DNA from: Paramacrobiotus metropolitanus
Taxonomy: Eukaryota; Tardigrada; Eutardigrada; Parachela; Macrobiotidae
Length of the DNA stretch: 64,000 nt
Direction: 5' to 3'
Assembly (NCBI RefSeq): GCF_019649055.1
Contig: NW_026570500.1
Span: forward strand, 1-64,000
In this document: piece after piece, positions 41,250 to 53,904 of the stretch
Numbering within the stretch: the first letter of the stretch is position 1
How the letters are laid out: each line of letters starts with the position of its first letter
Translations under genes and position numbers: made by a program
The notes under the pieces: generated by a model
Told to the model about the DNA's origin: nothing
The model's database searches: none
Seen by the model: the letters and a program-made list of their open reading frames with translations, nothing else

Positions 41250-41760
41250 GCCAAAAAAACGCGAAAAGTCCTTTTCGTCATTTACAGGATCAAATTCCTT
41301 GATATCTTTGATTTTATCCGGATCTATGAATACACCGTGCTGATCCACACTGTGCAAAAAAGGCAACGGAATACACAAAAAATTCTGTGTTCTCTGGAAA
41401 AAGTTTTGCACCCACGTTCTTGCAAACGTAAGAGCAATTCTTCCAAATCTGGTATACTCGTATGATCTTTTAGAGTTTTACTAAAGACGGTGATTTCGTC
41501 AATAAGGTCCAAGCGATTTCGCCATTTCATGCCTGCCAACGTCCGATCCATCGCCATTTGGAAGGCGGAGGGAGCATCTTTCAAGCCGAACGGAAGGACA
41601 CGATACTGGAAAGTGACCTCTTCACCCGCTATCGCATTAAGTACTTGTTTGTGACACCTTTTTTCCGGAATCATCTGCACCGTTTCGATGGTTTTGAAAA
41701 TTTGGATGTATTCGTGTCGTGCGTGAAAGCAAAACAACTCTCCATGTGGCGGGGAAAAAA
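41250..41760 (-). pseudogene. Ty3/gypsy reverse transcriptase fragment
   Basis: The minus-strand frame reads FQYRVLPFGLKDAPSAFQMAMD and continues through LDLIDEITVFSKTLKDH, where YxDD should stand but the aspartates are lost. The C-terminal connection is in decayed frames. The fragment is about 170 codons long and lacks flanking gag, integrase and LTRs. Confidence 0.8.
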
Positions 41761-42502
41761 TTGGAACCCAGGTGACGGGAGTCCAGTGTCGTGTAGGGAA
41801 AGTTAGCGTAATGGTGGCGTGCTCATTATGCGACATTCTGTATCATTGGTATAGCGGCAACGGCTCATGAATATGCCAAAGCATATAAAGCATCAGCCGC
41901 TCTGAAGTACTGTGCCAAACTTTGCGGGAATGAAAAGGAAATGTTGTTTAAAAATATAAAACGCTGATATGAATGAATGGCTGATGCTAAGGCAGATTTT
42001 AAACAGATTTCGAAAACAATGAAGCTCACTTCTTGGTACAGTATTTTCGTTATTTATTATTTTTCTACATCTGCTTACCCAAGGGTGCGGACTTGGGTAA
42101 GAACAGGACTGTGAAAAAGCTGCGTGCATAATATAGTGGATGAAGCTGATCGCAAAACTACAGATCGCATGAAGAAATTTCACGGTGGGAATCGTCATGC
42201 GTACTTCGGTCGGGCAGTCTTACACCGGATACGCGAGAAAGTACATCTGCATTCTGCGGATGGTTATTAGACTATGAGAACGAGAAGCAGTTCCTGGAAC
42301 AGGGCATTCGCCCTAACGATGAAGGCGATTTTGACGAGTCTAGTATCGTCGTGGTACCGGATCCCAAAGTTTTGATTGATTACGTGAAAGAGATTACACT
42401 TGATTTGGTTGTGAGCGATGTCGTGCGCGACTACTTAACTAAGTTGATGAAAAAACCAAGGTATTTTTGCGCGTCCAATTAAAGAATTTCACAAAGGAAT
42501 CT
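41761..42502. other. unassigned region with a possible ORF remnant
   Basis: A plus-strand reading (about 42170-42480, with one frame change near 42260) is acidic and open for 76 codons (for example EKQFLEQGIRPNDEGDFDE), ending just before the palindrome. No family is recognised. Confidence 0.3.
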
Positions 42503-42547
42503 ACCCATTGCGAGAAAATTGTTAGTAACAATTTTCTCGCAATGGGT
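42503..42547. repeat. perfect 45-nt palindrome
   Basis: 22-bp arms starting acccattgcgagaaaattg and meeting at a single central g are exact reverse complements. Confidence 0.9.
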
Positions 42548-45488
42548 CAATTGTCTTCACCTTTGTCTTATTGTTGACTACGGGAAGTTGAAATGTCCAC
42601 AAGGCTTATTTGATTTTAATTTCGTATCAAGGCATGGAAATCCACGCGCACATTATTTGCACTGGTGCCTTTGAAGCCTGCAGTCTTAGGATGAGAACTG
42701 AGAACAACCTAAAGTAGAATGCGCAGTTAACTAGCTAATAGATTAACTGCTGGCTAGTGGTTACTGCTGATCACTAATGAACTGCAACTGCGCACCTAAA
42801 TAGTAATATCTTCCTAACGAGATGTGATCTTGAGCAAACTAAGGTATAGCACCTGGTGGAACCCAGCTTTCTGATCTTGGATCATACCGATAAAAAATAG
42901 AGGTTCAGCTGCACAGCCGTAAATGCCTCAAAGTACAAACCGGGTCCTGAGCTTTTAAGACTGTCAACCAAGCGACTTATTCCGGCGATTTCCAGTGTCA
43001 GATGAACCAGCAGGATAATCTCTGCGATATTATTCTTGTTGAGACGGACGCTATAACCTGCTCCCTGCGCGAAAGGATCGCCTTGCGCGAATTTAAATCT
43101 GTGATTGTTAGCCGGTTTGGCGGAGGCTGTAGGAGACTACATTTATTACATTGACTGTCAACTTAAAGCAGCATCGGTACGACTGCAAATTTAACCTAAT
43201 CTTTGCACTTATCTGGAGAAAGCATGTTATAGGCAGGGTTCGCCGGAAGGTAATTGCTACCGTATCCGGCAATGCGGCAACCAGTACGCTGGTCAGCTGC
43301 CTCTTTCAACCGCTGGAATACGTCTTCCGGAGCCGATCACCAATCATGTGTCTTTTTTTTGTTAACTGAGTCAATAGTCCGGCTAACTTTGAGAAACTGT
43401 TAACAAAGCTTCGGTAATAGCGACACAAACCGAGAAAGGAGCCGCTTACTTTTATTTACGTCACCATTCTTCATGGTGTCTACACATCATCAGCTCCGTA
43501 CGGACGTAATAAATCCCAGAGCGTCATTCTGGCACTGGGCGCATCATGGTGACACCGCATGTATAGCTTCGAAAACAAAACAACGGCCTGAAACATACAA
43601 ACATTTGCAAAATTTTTTTTCAGGTAATAAATATATGCGAAGCAAGTTCTGACACCCCGTCATGCTGGTTCTGCTAAAAATGGTAAAAAGCGTTTTTCGA
43701 CATTCGAGTTGCTTCAAATTGGTTTTATAGTATATTACCTAATTCCTTCAAAATGGGATGCGAAATCAATGCGTACATATTCGACCTTAGTGGACCTACC
43801 GTTACGTTAAAAGCGCCATTTCTGAGTTTCGTGGCAGCCGTCCTTCACCGGTCTACATCGTTCCCGGACTGTTGTCGGCCATCGCCGTATCTTAACTTGC
43901 TAGAAATTTATTTACGTACTATTTCAGTAATTTTCCTGGGTACTTGTTGAGGATTTACGATCCATCTCTAAACCAACCCGTAGTGCACTAGCCATAGATG
44001 GATCAAGCTTCCGAATAAACAATGGCGTTCATACTGCTTCTGTTATCGGCACTAGTCAACTGAGGCCTGGATGCGTGCGCCTGCCGGGGGCTGGTGCCTG
44101 AGGACAAACGCCCGGGGTTGGCTATCGGCGGGGGAGCTTTGAAAGGCTAGTGAGGCTGGGTCTCACTGATATAAGGCTGTATTATGAGACGATGAAGTTA
44201 AAATGGGCAGGTTTATTTTCTTATTTTCATTTCTTCTGAACAATGCCGCAAAACTCCCACACGTTTATTTAACCCATCCAACAGATACTAACAATATAAG
44301 TAGCTAGAGAAAAAATTAAATCTTTATGTAACATACAAACACAGTTACATTCAAAAAAACAGGTTTTTAGATAGTAATAAGTAAAAAAAAAACAAATGTT
44401 TTACCGACCGTTTATGGAAAACATCAATATAATTTAATTTTTTTAAAGCCGGCATTTCGGTATCCGAATTTGATTCAGAGTCAGAACTGAACTCTGGATC
44501 AAAATTCGAATCGTTAAGCTCTGGAGTTATAATTAAATCGAAATGTTTAATATCCAATAGTAAGTAAACGCACTTCAAACCAGTCGTCTTACGTTGGGGT
44601 ACGCGTGCAATGACCATATTCCCGTAGTCTGCAAAGATGGCTTTAATCTGAAATTCTGGAGAAGCTAACTCCTGGAGAATTAAAAGATCATCCAGATCGT
44701 ACTGATGGTCAATGGGCAGATCACACTCAAGTAATATTCCATAAGCTTTTTGCTCCAGTTTCGGTTACGGTCTGCCCGGATAAGGTTTTTCTACTGATTA
44801 ATACAACCACCTGATGTGTCATGCATCAGCCTGAACATACCAAGGTAAAGAGCAGCCACCAAGCAGAGGCCATGATTAACCTGTACTGTAACTATTGATT
44901 TTGAAAAACGCTTTCTGTTACAGATAACGTGCTGATGCTTGCGCCTCCACTTTCCACTGCTTGGCATCGGCGCTCAAAAAATGCTTATGCTAAATGATTC
45001 ATCCACGACCAATTTTTTTGTGAATTTAGTGGCTCGATGCCATGCAAAAAACCTTGAAGCTGAATTCTGACATTTTGCGCATAGTAAGGTAAACGGCCTG
45101 CTCGAGTTCTGAAGGTTCTAAAAAACAACAAAACGATCTGTATCACTGAAATCCTGATATTAGAGATCCATGATACAGCGCAAAATCTCTGGCCTAACTG
45201 TCATCGTCTCATCACGTGAAACATTCTTGGAAGAGGAGGTTCTCAACTCGGTATCGCTGTTCTGTACCATTAAACTTCTTTTTACTATGCTCGCTATCCT
45301 TTACAAGCTTGAACAGACCCGTAAGATCTAGTAGTAGATCGTTTACGATAGGCATTTTAATCAACTGAGAAAAATATTATGAGGCGTCTCACTTATTAAC
45401 GCTTACTTTTATCTACGATTATTCACTTCAAACAGACATGATCTTATTGGCTGGAAAATACATCACTCCACGCCTTCAGGGTACACTA
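42548..45488. other. long stretch without a supported gene
   Basis: AT-rich with short ORFs only (for example 44351-44617 minus, acidic Ser-rich). Nothing recognised. Confidence 0.45.
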
Positions 45489-45917
45489 AGGGTACTCAAA
45501 CATCCTTTACGAGTGGCTCTAAAACTTAAAGGGGCCAGATCCTTTAACTTTTAGCTCCGCCTCTGCACTACCATTGGCCGAAAGGCTCTATAATATTCCT
45601 CTCTTTAACTTAAAGTCCTTTAACTTAAAGTACCCAAATCGTTACTTTTCGGTATAGGGCCCGCTGAGTTGGAAATCGCTAATGTGCAGACTGAAACGGA
45701 TCCTGCATCTAATGTGCAGATATCTTTTGTGGACTACTGAAATTTGTTTTCAATGGTTTTAGACTTTCTGTCCTTCTGTGAAGTGGGTTGCGTAAACACC
45801 CATTCAAACCTGTTTTATCATTAACTGATTTAGAGAAATATGATTGGCTAGTGAGAGTTAAAGAGAAATCGCATCTATAACTTATAGAGCCGTTCGTAAA
45901 GGATGTTTGAGTACCCT
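45489..45917. mobile_element. MITE, 429 bp, TA target duplication
   Basis: Terminal inverted repeats of about 33 bp (AGGGTACTCAAACATCCTTT at the left end, its reverse complement at 45898-45917). TA flanks both ends (45487-45488 and 45918-45919). The interior contains cctttaacttaaag direct repeats and no ORF. Confidence 0.75.
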
Positions 45918-46699
45918 TACTGCAATGGTGGAAAAGGTGTTCACCCCGCCTCTTTCTTGTTCTTATCGTATTGGTAAAAAAATAATTACAGACTCCGCCT
46001 TTTTGCACGCCCAAGCGATCTGATTGACTTAACGGGGAAACGGCAACTGAGGGCATTGCTAATAATTGAATTTCGTGATGAAGTCATTCTCTTCGATTTT
46101 ATTAGTTTGATAAATAGCCGGCCTTGTAAGTCTCGCTGATTGTTCAGCAAAAACAGCAGTTGGAACGGCTAAGCATTTACTAAAGTATTCGCCAATGAAT
46201 ATAAAATATGTGGAAAACATGGGTCAATGAGTAACAAGTCATTATTCTAAAATTACTACTCGCAACATTCTACTTTCAATGCTACTGAAAAACTGTTAAA
46301 AAAATGCTGCAAATACTGCTAACAAAATACTAGCAGCAACATCCAGTCAACGTAAGAACAATTTGGTGAGCTATTCGCAACGTTGGCGCCTGAACGCAGC
46401 GTGGGCAGCGTGGGCGCAGGGCCATAGGCATCCGAATCATCATCCGAATCGTCGTACGGAAGCCTTTCCTTGGAACGAACTTCCACAGCTTCGTAGTTGT
46501 TATGTGGATTTTTGTATTCCTCATCTTCTTCATCCCCGCTCTCATATTCTTCATCATCCACCGACCCATCAGTTTCTTCTTCGGAACTAGTGTTACTTCA
46601 CTTTCCTCCAACGTCTCACCATCTGAACCCAGTCCGGAATTCTCTCCATTGTCTTATTTTTCAGCCTCCTCCTCTTGGGATTCATACCTCAGCGCAAGT

Positions 46700-46905
46700 T
46701 CTGGCAGAGGTATGACCCGCAAGCTTTGAGCCGGGTTGTTATTGATGCCAGTACCGTGGTCGTCGGTGCGCTCCTGATGCGTTGTCCGAAAGGAAAGCCA
46801 GTCAAAGTTTCAGCCAATTGGAGACCGATTGCCTATCTCAGTAAAAAATTAATATCGACACAGAAACGGCCTTTTTTCTTTACAATGCTTGAGGCTTCTG
46901 CTTAA
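46700..46905 (+). pseudogene. Ty3/gypsy RNase H fragment
   Basis: The plus-strand frame reads LSRVVIDASTVVVGALL followed by RPIAYLSKKLISTQKRPF, which is the RNase H opening of gypsy Pol (catalytic Asp in DAS). No RT is found directly upstream, where the sequence is acidic low complexity on the other strand. Confidence 0.7.
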
Positions 46906-49739
46906 AATGGTCTGCTACCTTGAGAGTACTGTTTCTTAGCATGCGTCAAAATCCTTGCACATTTCTTCACAAAGTGAAAGTGTTCATAACAGGATCATAC
47001 GCGCAAAACACCCACCTCCTGCTCAGCTAATCCAATCATTAATAACTGCAACACTTTCCTGGTGAGTTCACCTGCAACCCTGTATTCGGTTTGTCTGATT
47101 CAGTTTAGTTTGTATGGTCTTACTTCTCTCCCTTAGTTTCTCTCTCCTTAGTTCACATATTATGGGCCTTGTAAGGAGCATCATATAAAGCGCTCTGCGC
47201 TGAGGGTATGATAATAAAATAGCCATACATTCTGAATAAACTCCATACTCATAAGCGTATTGATCCGGATACATCCAGAAATTCAACACACAATCTAGTT
47301 GTACAAGTCTTGTTATGACAAGGGCGTAACATTCTTGAACTGGCATCACACCAGTGGATAACGTATGAGCACCAGCAATGTGGGCGACGAAAGGCCGTGC
47401 GCGCTCTATCGTCCAGGGTTACACTATTTCCGAAACAACGCTTTGATTTAGACTTCATCGAATTTACCCCTGGCATATTCTGCTTGGGTGAAGGTCATGT
47501 TCTTGAGCGGAATGATGTGGGTGACGGTAAAGCAGCATTCAAACTTGCTTAAGGTGTCGCCACGTCCAGTTTTTGAGGTTTTTCATCAACAAAAAACCTC
47601 CCACAATAATCATGCCCAAACACTCTGATGCATTCTGTAGAATGTAAGAACGAATGCATTGTAATATATAGCCATGTTGAAGAAGTGGAATAAGTTTGTG
47701 GTACTAGATCGGGTGGTTACTGGGACCAATTTTATCTTGGCCTTTTTATGGGTTGTAATGTATGCTGTCCAGCTTCCTTGACTTGCTGCGCCTTATGGAT
47801 AGAGAAAACAGCCAAACATCGGGTTCTATACCATGACAACCGTCGTCTGAGTGATGTCAGAAAATTGCAGAAAAACTGTTTGTCGTTCTTGTTTCTGATA
47901 ATTTCTTACCCTAATAAATGTCCTGAATATGCTCTTTCACATAACTGATGAAGGTATCATGGGAGGTTTGAAAACTCGGAATCAAAGAAGAGACTCTTTA
48001 CACCACTTGGAAAGGGGCTAGTACTGTTTTGTTGTATTGTTACATATTGCTGACAATAACAAGTAACTGTAAAGTAGCAGCCTCTGCCGATTTCACAGAT
48101 ATGTGATGCTTTATTTAGCAGTAAGATATGAATGTAACTTATTTTCGATACAAACTGCTTGATATATCAAAGAAGTTTGGCCCCGGTCTCTGTTAATGCT
48201 TCTATTTACATATTATTAAATTTAACAGTATGACATAACATTTTGTCAGGCGTCGGGTCAGAAAATGCTGTACCATCGTCGACCTGATGGGCGGCAAGAG
48301 ATTCTTCGGTTTCCTGATCAGTGGTACATCCATTTGCTCCGCATCTTCATCACTACTACCACCGCCACCATATTGCGAAAGAGAAGACAATTCTGCCTTC
48401 TTGCTAGCACGGACCACAACGGCTTGTTGCTCATCCGTTAGAAGTTAATGAGTGGTGTGAGACGATGTATACGGCGGTGTCCGTACTATTAACCAGTTGA
48501 AGTCTGAATCTGGTTACACCCTCTGTCGCTACGGGGAGAATAGGGATTGATGAAACGTTCAAAATTATGTCCGTCGTCGTTAAACAAATCGGTGCCATTG
48601 TAATCCATATCATCAGGATTACATCCCTTTTTTTGTGCCTCAGCAAATCGTGGTTGGTCTTGGTAGCATGCGGAGAACAATCTGTCGAAACTAATCACTC
48701 CGACCGTTTTTGCGGCGTAAGTCACAGGCCGTGAGGCAAATTTCATTCGTGGTCGGCATACAAGCAACAAGAAGCATGAATAACAGTCACTATTTTTAGC
48801 TATAAAAGCCTTGATTTACGATCGCCAGACTAGCGCCGCAGTGGATCAATGCTGTGACTGGGCGTCCACATCCACATATCTTGGTCTGCATTAGGGGGCT
48901 GTTCCTCCGATGTCCAATAGTGACATGTACGTTTTTGGCATATCCCTGACCGAGGCGGACAGCTTCTAAAGCAGTGGTTTACCGCTCGCATAAACCGGTA
49001 ATTGTGCAGAGGTATATGCACCACGCTCTATTCTTTCTGATATGCACGTTGTATCCCGCCATTCAGAACTTTTTTCATCCAGCACTGGATACGCCAGCTC
49101 TCGATTCGTTTTAACTGACCCCACATCCGTTTGGCCTGGGTCTGGATATTGCGAACTATAAGTCGGCGTCTAATACGGAAGCAGCGACTTGGGATGCTGA
49201 ATAAATCTCCTTCGATGCCATCGCACCACGGAATGGCTGCGTCCGCCTCTCTGATGCTCGCTGCATCCTAACTTTTGGAATCTATGCAACATGGTGCGGG
49301 TCAGGCCGGTACCCTCCATGAATTCTGGTCGGCTCCCTTCGCGTTGCGCACTCTTGATTTTTCAGCTTCCAAAATGTGCATCATTGTGCATTATGGGTTG
49401 CGGCCTGCCCCGCTGCTCGTGCAAGCTGGTTATGCTTGCCGAGCGTCGCTCCCTCAAATAGGTGATCTCATTCGCTCCTGTCTTTCTTCCGTTGACTTGA
49501 TCCTGTTGAGACATTTGAGCGCGTAGGGTTGCTGCTGCACCGCGTCCAGGCGCTTAGCCTCGTGGATAACGTCGACAACAAAATAATTCTTCTTCATCTT
49601 TAAGTGCATATGTCAATTTTGACCGGGAGGATGATGTCATACTGCCGGTTATCTAAAGGATGTAACGTCCACTTCAAAATCCAATAGTCGAGCTTCGCGC
49701 CTAAACATAATCGCCTGCTAAAGGCCACGTTGGTTGATG
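46906..49739. other. decayed region, no confident gene
   Basis: Minus-strand pieces at 47068-47476 and 48202-48770 have protein-like composition. The latter has RLFSACYQDQPRFAEAQ and an Asp/Asn-rich motif. No family is recognised. They may be parts of the gypsy element that lies further right on the same strand. Confidence 0.35.
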
Positions 49740-50360
49740 GCAAAGCGCTCATGGTAACCCAGCGATTTTTCGCCAAGTGATGTGACTCTTGATGTTATCA
49801 CCGCAGAAGCCAGATAAACTGGTTCATCGTCCATAAAAGGTCAGTCTGCAGCAGAGATGCCGAAATTCTATATCCAAAATGTCTGGTGTAAATATTCATA
49901 TCGTCCAAATATACCATGACTTAAATTTGAGTGATGTCGGTAAATCATTTGTCCATTGTCATGAATGATGTCGGGCGTTCGTCAGCCCAAAAGGCGTGGT
50001 CTCAAACCTATACTGATTGTTGGTGGTCACGAAAGCCGTTTCATTTTTTGACGCTTCTTCCGTGAGAACGTGTAGGTTTTCCTGCACGAGATCCAATCCG
50101 GTGATATAATTTGCAGCTCTCAACGCATCTAAAAAATTATCGGTGCGAGGCAAAGAATTAAACATGTCGCTAGGGAATGGGAATTTATTGGACACCGTTG
50201 TTGCCGTAAAAAACGGAAACACTTCCTTTTCAGCAACCCGCATGAGGTCTAAACACTCAACCATACCGGCTGGGGCACTTGCTCGAGACGGCAGATTCAA
50301 CATATACTCTTCTTCTACTGTTGTCGCCGAACGAGAATCACGTTTTGCATTGTGCATACA
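49740..50360 (-). pseudogene. Ty3/gypsy reverse transcriptase/RNase H remnant
   Basis: The minus strand reads LPRTDNFLDALRAANYITGL, then ETTPFGLTNA. After a frame change it reads VYLDDMNIYTR at about 49900, keeping the catalytic YLDD. Further on, EPVYLASAVITSRV with a nearby Glu fits an RNase H segment. Several frameshifts. It is a separate copy from 41.2 kb: another sequence, with YLDD retained. Confidence 0.8.
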
Positions 50361-50979
50361 AGTCTTCCTGAATTTTGGGAAAGTTTCTCAAACGTTTTGT
50401 TTGTATCCAACCGCTTGATTTTCAAATTCATCATTACTCGTTGTCCATTTGGTTCTCGTTTCTTTGAAAATGTACGGTACGGTACACGAACCGGTACACG
50501 GTACACGAAACACGGTACACGAACTTGAGACATTACTGCTCTAGCAACGCCGGATTGCTGCAAAGCTTCACATTGGTGCTCGGTCCGTTGTGTACAGTTA
50601 GAATAGCATTCGGAAACTGATTACGGTTAAAAGTGCATCATTTTGTCAAACTGACAAAGTAATGCCAACACTTTTGTAGAAACCGAATCAATGCTAGCGC
50701 TCTCATGCAGCTTCCAACCGTCATAAAATATCTGCATCAGAGAGTGTCCCGGGTATACCGATTTCGGTTTCAGATGGATAACGCGTCACTCCTGAACAGC
50801 CTTACAATAGCAAAAGACCGTCCGTCCCCTGAGTATCTATAATTTGCCACAGTCAATTAACGATACTGACACAAAGAGGACCGCGTCAGTCAGGGAAGGG
50901 AGCGGGGCGTGTGTAAGACGTTCAGCGGGTATGTCTGTCATACCTGGGAGGAAGTGCTTACCATGGACGAAAATGTTAT

Positions 50980-51540
50980 TTGGACCACCTACACGAAGAG
51001 GACACGCATCACGACTGTTGGATTATGATACAGACTCGCATTGGTAAAGTGTCGGTATACCATGCAGAGCCTGTTGGCAAAGGCTCATGGAACTCACAGA
51101 AGAATTTTATTACTCGTAACTGTGAACTTGAAGAAGTCACTCTTGAAAAAGAGTGTGATGGCTGTCTTGTTACGTCGATAACAGGTGAGATTGCTAACTG
51201 CCGGAAGGTCGGATTTTCTATACACGGAATGCAAGAATGCGAACGTACGTGTGGAGTGATCAAGGCGTTTGTACTAAGCCGTTTGATGTCGGTCGTTCTG
51301 CCCGACGGGAAGGAACATTATTTCAAGACAAGGACAGTCTACGCGTGCGTGACAAAGTACACCAGCTGGACTTCGTGTTGGGAGAACGTGAGACACTGTG
51401 TGATACGGCGCTACCAGATATGTATACGGTCACTGAAGAGGCTGGTATGCATATGTATGTACTGGACAGATATTGGAATATTCTCTTTTTTGATTTCCTA
51501 TGGTTCCATTTTTTTGGAGTTTATTTATACTTCCTATGAA
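50980..51540 (+). pseudogene. Cys-rich ORF, possible secreted or envelope-like remnant
   Basis: Open from 50980. The first 90 codons are Cys-rich (CELEEVTLEKECDGCLV, then CRKVGFSIHGMQECERTCG). The frame then changes at about 51280-51330 and ends in hydrophobic low complexity. No signal peptide or family is recognised. Several paired cysteines suggest an extracellular domain. Confidence 0.3.
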
Positions 51541-52266
51541 TTTAGCTTTACTTTTTGGTTATGCTCTACAGAGTCTTATTTTTGTACGCCGCTTTTTCGA
51601 CAGCGTAAGTATTATGCTGCGTATAATATTCAACATGTTTGTCAGCAGATGACCTTAGGTTATCCTCAGCGGAATCCGTGCTATGTAAGAATTCGTAAAT
51701 CGTTACCTTGAGATGAATCATCCAGGCATGCTATCTTGGTAAAGATTCATATTAAGATTGTTGGCAGTTGTTGTGCGCAGCCGGATGAAAAAAATTGATA
51801 AGTCAGTTGCGCCTTGTTTTGGTGAATTCTGTTTTTTTTGGCGATATGTCCGATAAATTCTTGCTGGACAATCGCGGCACCAAACCTACTTCCGGTCGTA
51901 TGCTTTTTTTTATAATGGTCCGTCCTTACCGCGAGATAACTTTCCAATAATCAGATGCAAACCCAAGTGTTTTATCACAGCCGTCTTCCTGCTGATCCAT
52001 GGGAACAGTTTCCATTGGACGAGCCCGCTCCTTTGAACTAAATATGCCTGTGTATGGTACCGCCGCACGCACAGACCATTTCATCGTAAATTCCAAAAAA
52101 ATCAACGAAGTTGGTCCTCTTATATGTCGGGTTCGTGCAAACAACGTGTCGTGCCAGGCAATCATAAACTTCTTAATAACAGAAGGTTTTGCAAAAATAA
52201 TAAATCTAATACCGTAGAAACGGAAGGCCCCTACGTCCGAACTATTATGTCAAAACGCAAATTAGA

Positions 52267-52847
52267 TCAAAAGGTCGATGGTTTTTTTGACGTGTTGGGA
52301 CACAGCGAAGCATGTGAACTATTTTTGGTAACGCAGGCCCCGTTCGACGTTTTATTATTGAAGTAGTATCGTGCATCAGTCGTAACGGTAGTGACACTAC
52401 CTGTTTCAGTTGAGCTGTACATCAGTTTATAGGCTGTTTGCGTAACATATAGTATATTTAGAGAATCGTTTGAGACGCAGACATGCGGTCCGCCAGAACC
52501 ATCAGGAGTTGGGGCAGCGCAAGTGATGTTGCACTGCATAGTGCTGATAAAACCTGTCATCACTGTTGTCGATTCGCTAGCTTTGGTTTCTAGCATCTGA
52601 ACATGGATATTTTGCAGCCTCGGGGAAAAACCGCAGAAAATCTTGATCTTTGGTTCAAAATATTCCCAGGGGATATGGTGACCCCATCTCGTTCTGACTG
52701 AGCGCAAAACGTTGAAAAAAGATGGCGCCAAAAAATGATAATGTAGTTAACGATGCCCAAAACCGAACTTGCGCCCATAGTACTGCCATACCTGCAATGG
52801 AAAAAAGTTGAATACGTACGTATTACGTAGAATTTTAACGGTCTCAA
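52267..52847 (-). other. Cys-rich ORF with several N-glycosylation sites
   Basis: The minus-strand ORF (52731-52267) has six or more Cys and NxS/T sites (NIT, NDS, NKT, NSS), the composition of an extracellular or envelope glycoprotein. The start is uncertain and no membrane segment was seen. Not recognised. Confidence 0.3.
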
Positions 52848-53188
52848 AAGTCAAAACTGACACTATCATCTTTGTACGAATGTCTGACATGACCAGCGGA
52901 TGAACGCTTTCAAAACTCTATCCGTGTAATCAAATTATGGATCCCGGTTGGAGAAAGTACAAAGCCTACAACTTATTATATGTACACTTCAGCTGTTCTG
53001 TGTTTGTGGAAAGTTTTGTTTCGGGCGCAAAAATTTTATAAAAAGATCGCACTCGAATAAAAATAACTGAATGGTGTAGTTTACGATGTCCATAATTGGA
53101 TTTGTGCTTATAATTCTGCTCTACATACACTAGAAAAAACGTAGCCTAATGGGCTGTTTACAGCCGTTAGATAAATCTCTTAGTCAAA

Positions 53189-53210
53189 GGTTACAGTAAT
53201 TACTGTAACC
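53189..53210. repeat. perfect 22-bp palindrome
   Basis: ggttacagtaa followed directly by its exact reverse complement; no loop. Confidence 0.85.
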
Positions 53211-53577
53211 TCAAAAGAAAAGTAAAAGCCTTGCCGCCCTATTCAGACCAAGCGTTAGAACAGGAACTGCCAGCACGCTGACTGTGAGCTCATGATCACC
53301 GGCAGCAGAGGTTCCCGGGAATCCACCAGGCTCTGGTGAGCAGTATAGCATTTTAATGATTTTCGAATTTCGGTATTTTAATTGATTTGTGGTTCAACTG
53401 TTTAAGAGCCATATCAACAACATTTCGAAACTGATAACTGCCGTTTCAGTACGGATATTATCTGAACTTTAGCGCAAAGCGGAGCAAGTCATTAGTCATG
53501 CGGCACTTTAGACCAAAGAAGCGCAAACTCCCTGATTATCGGCTCGGGCATTGGCCCGCTTAAGCAGGCTTCTGCCA

Positions 53578-53904
53578 TTAATATCGTTGGCATAAATAGC
53601 GATCAGTAATGTTCACAGGTGACCGATTGCATTGATAGAAACCCGTACTGATGACCTCCGTTAGGGCATCGGTGTCAAGGTGGAATCCATAGAGCTGGTT
53701 ATATACGGAGAATTTGCTATCATCTAATCGAAACTTGGTGGTACGCAATCCATCAACATGAGTGATGAGGAGATTAACCAGCGCCCAGTTCGCGATCTGT
53801 TGATCGCTCCAATGCGGCGCCATCAATGCTGTGGCGTTTACGAGGAGGGGTTCGATGTCGGGTGATGAGTTGAAAGAAGACCAGTTACTTTCTTCGGCGC
53901 ACAT
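53578..53904 (-). other. unassigned ORF, 108 aa
   Basis: An open minus-strand frame with normal protein composition (HWSDQQIANWALVNLLITH) and several NxS/T sites. It could belong with the ORF at 52.3-52.7 kb on the same strand. No family recognised. Confidence 0.3.

Noticed and set aside
46319-46611. acidic minus-strand ORFs
   Set aside because: Low-complexity Asp/Glu coding on one strand and Pro/Ser on the other, no domain or context.
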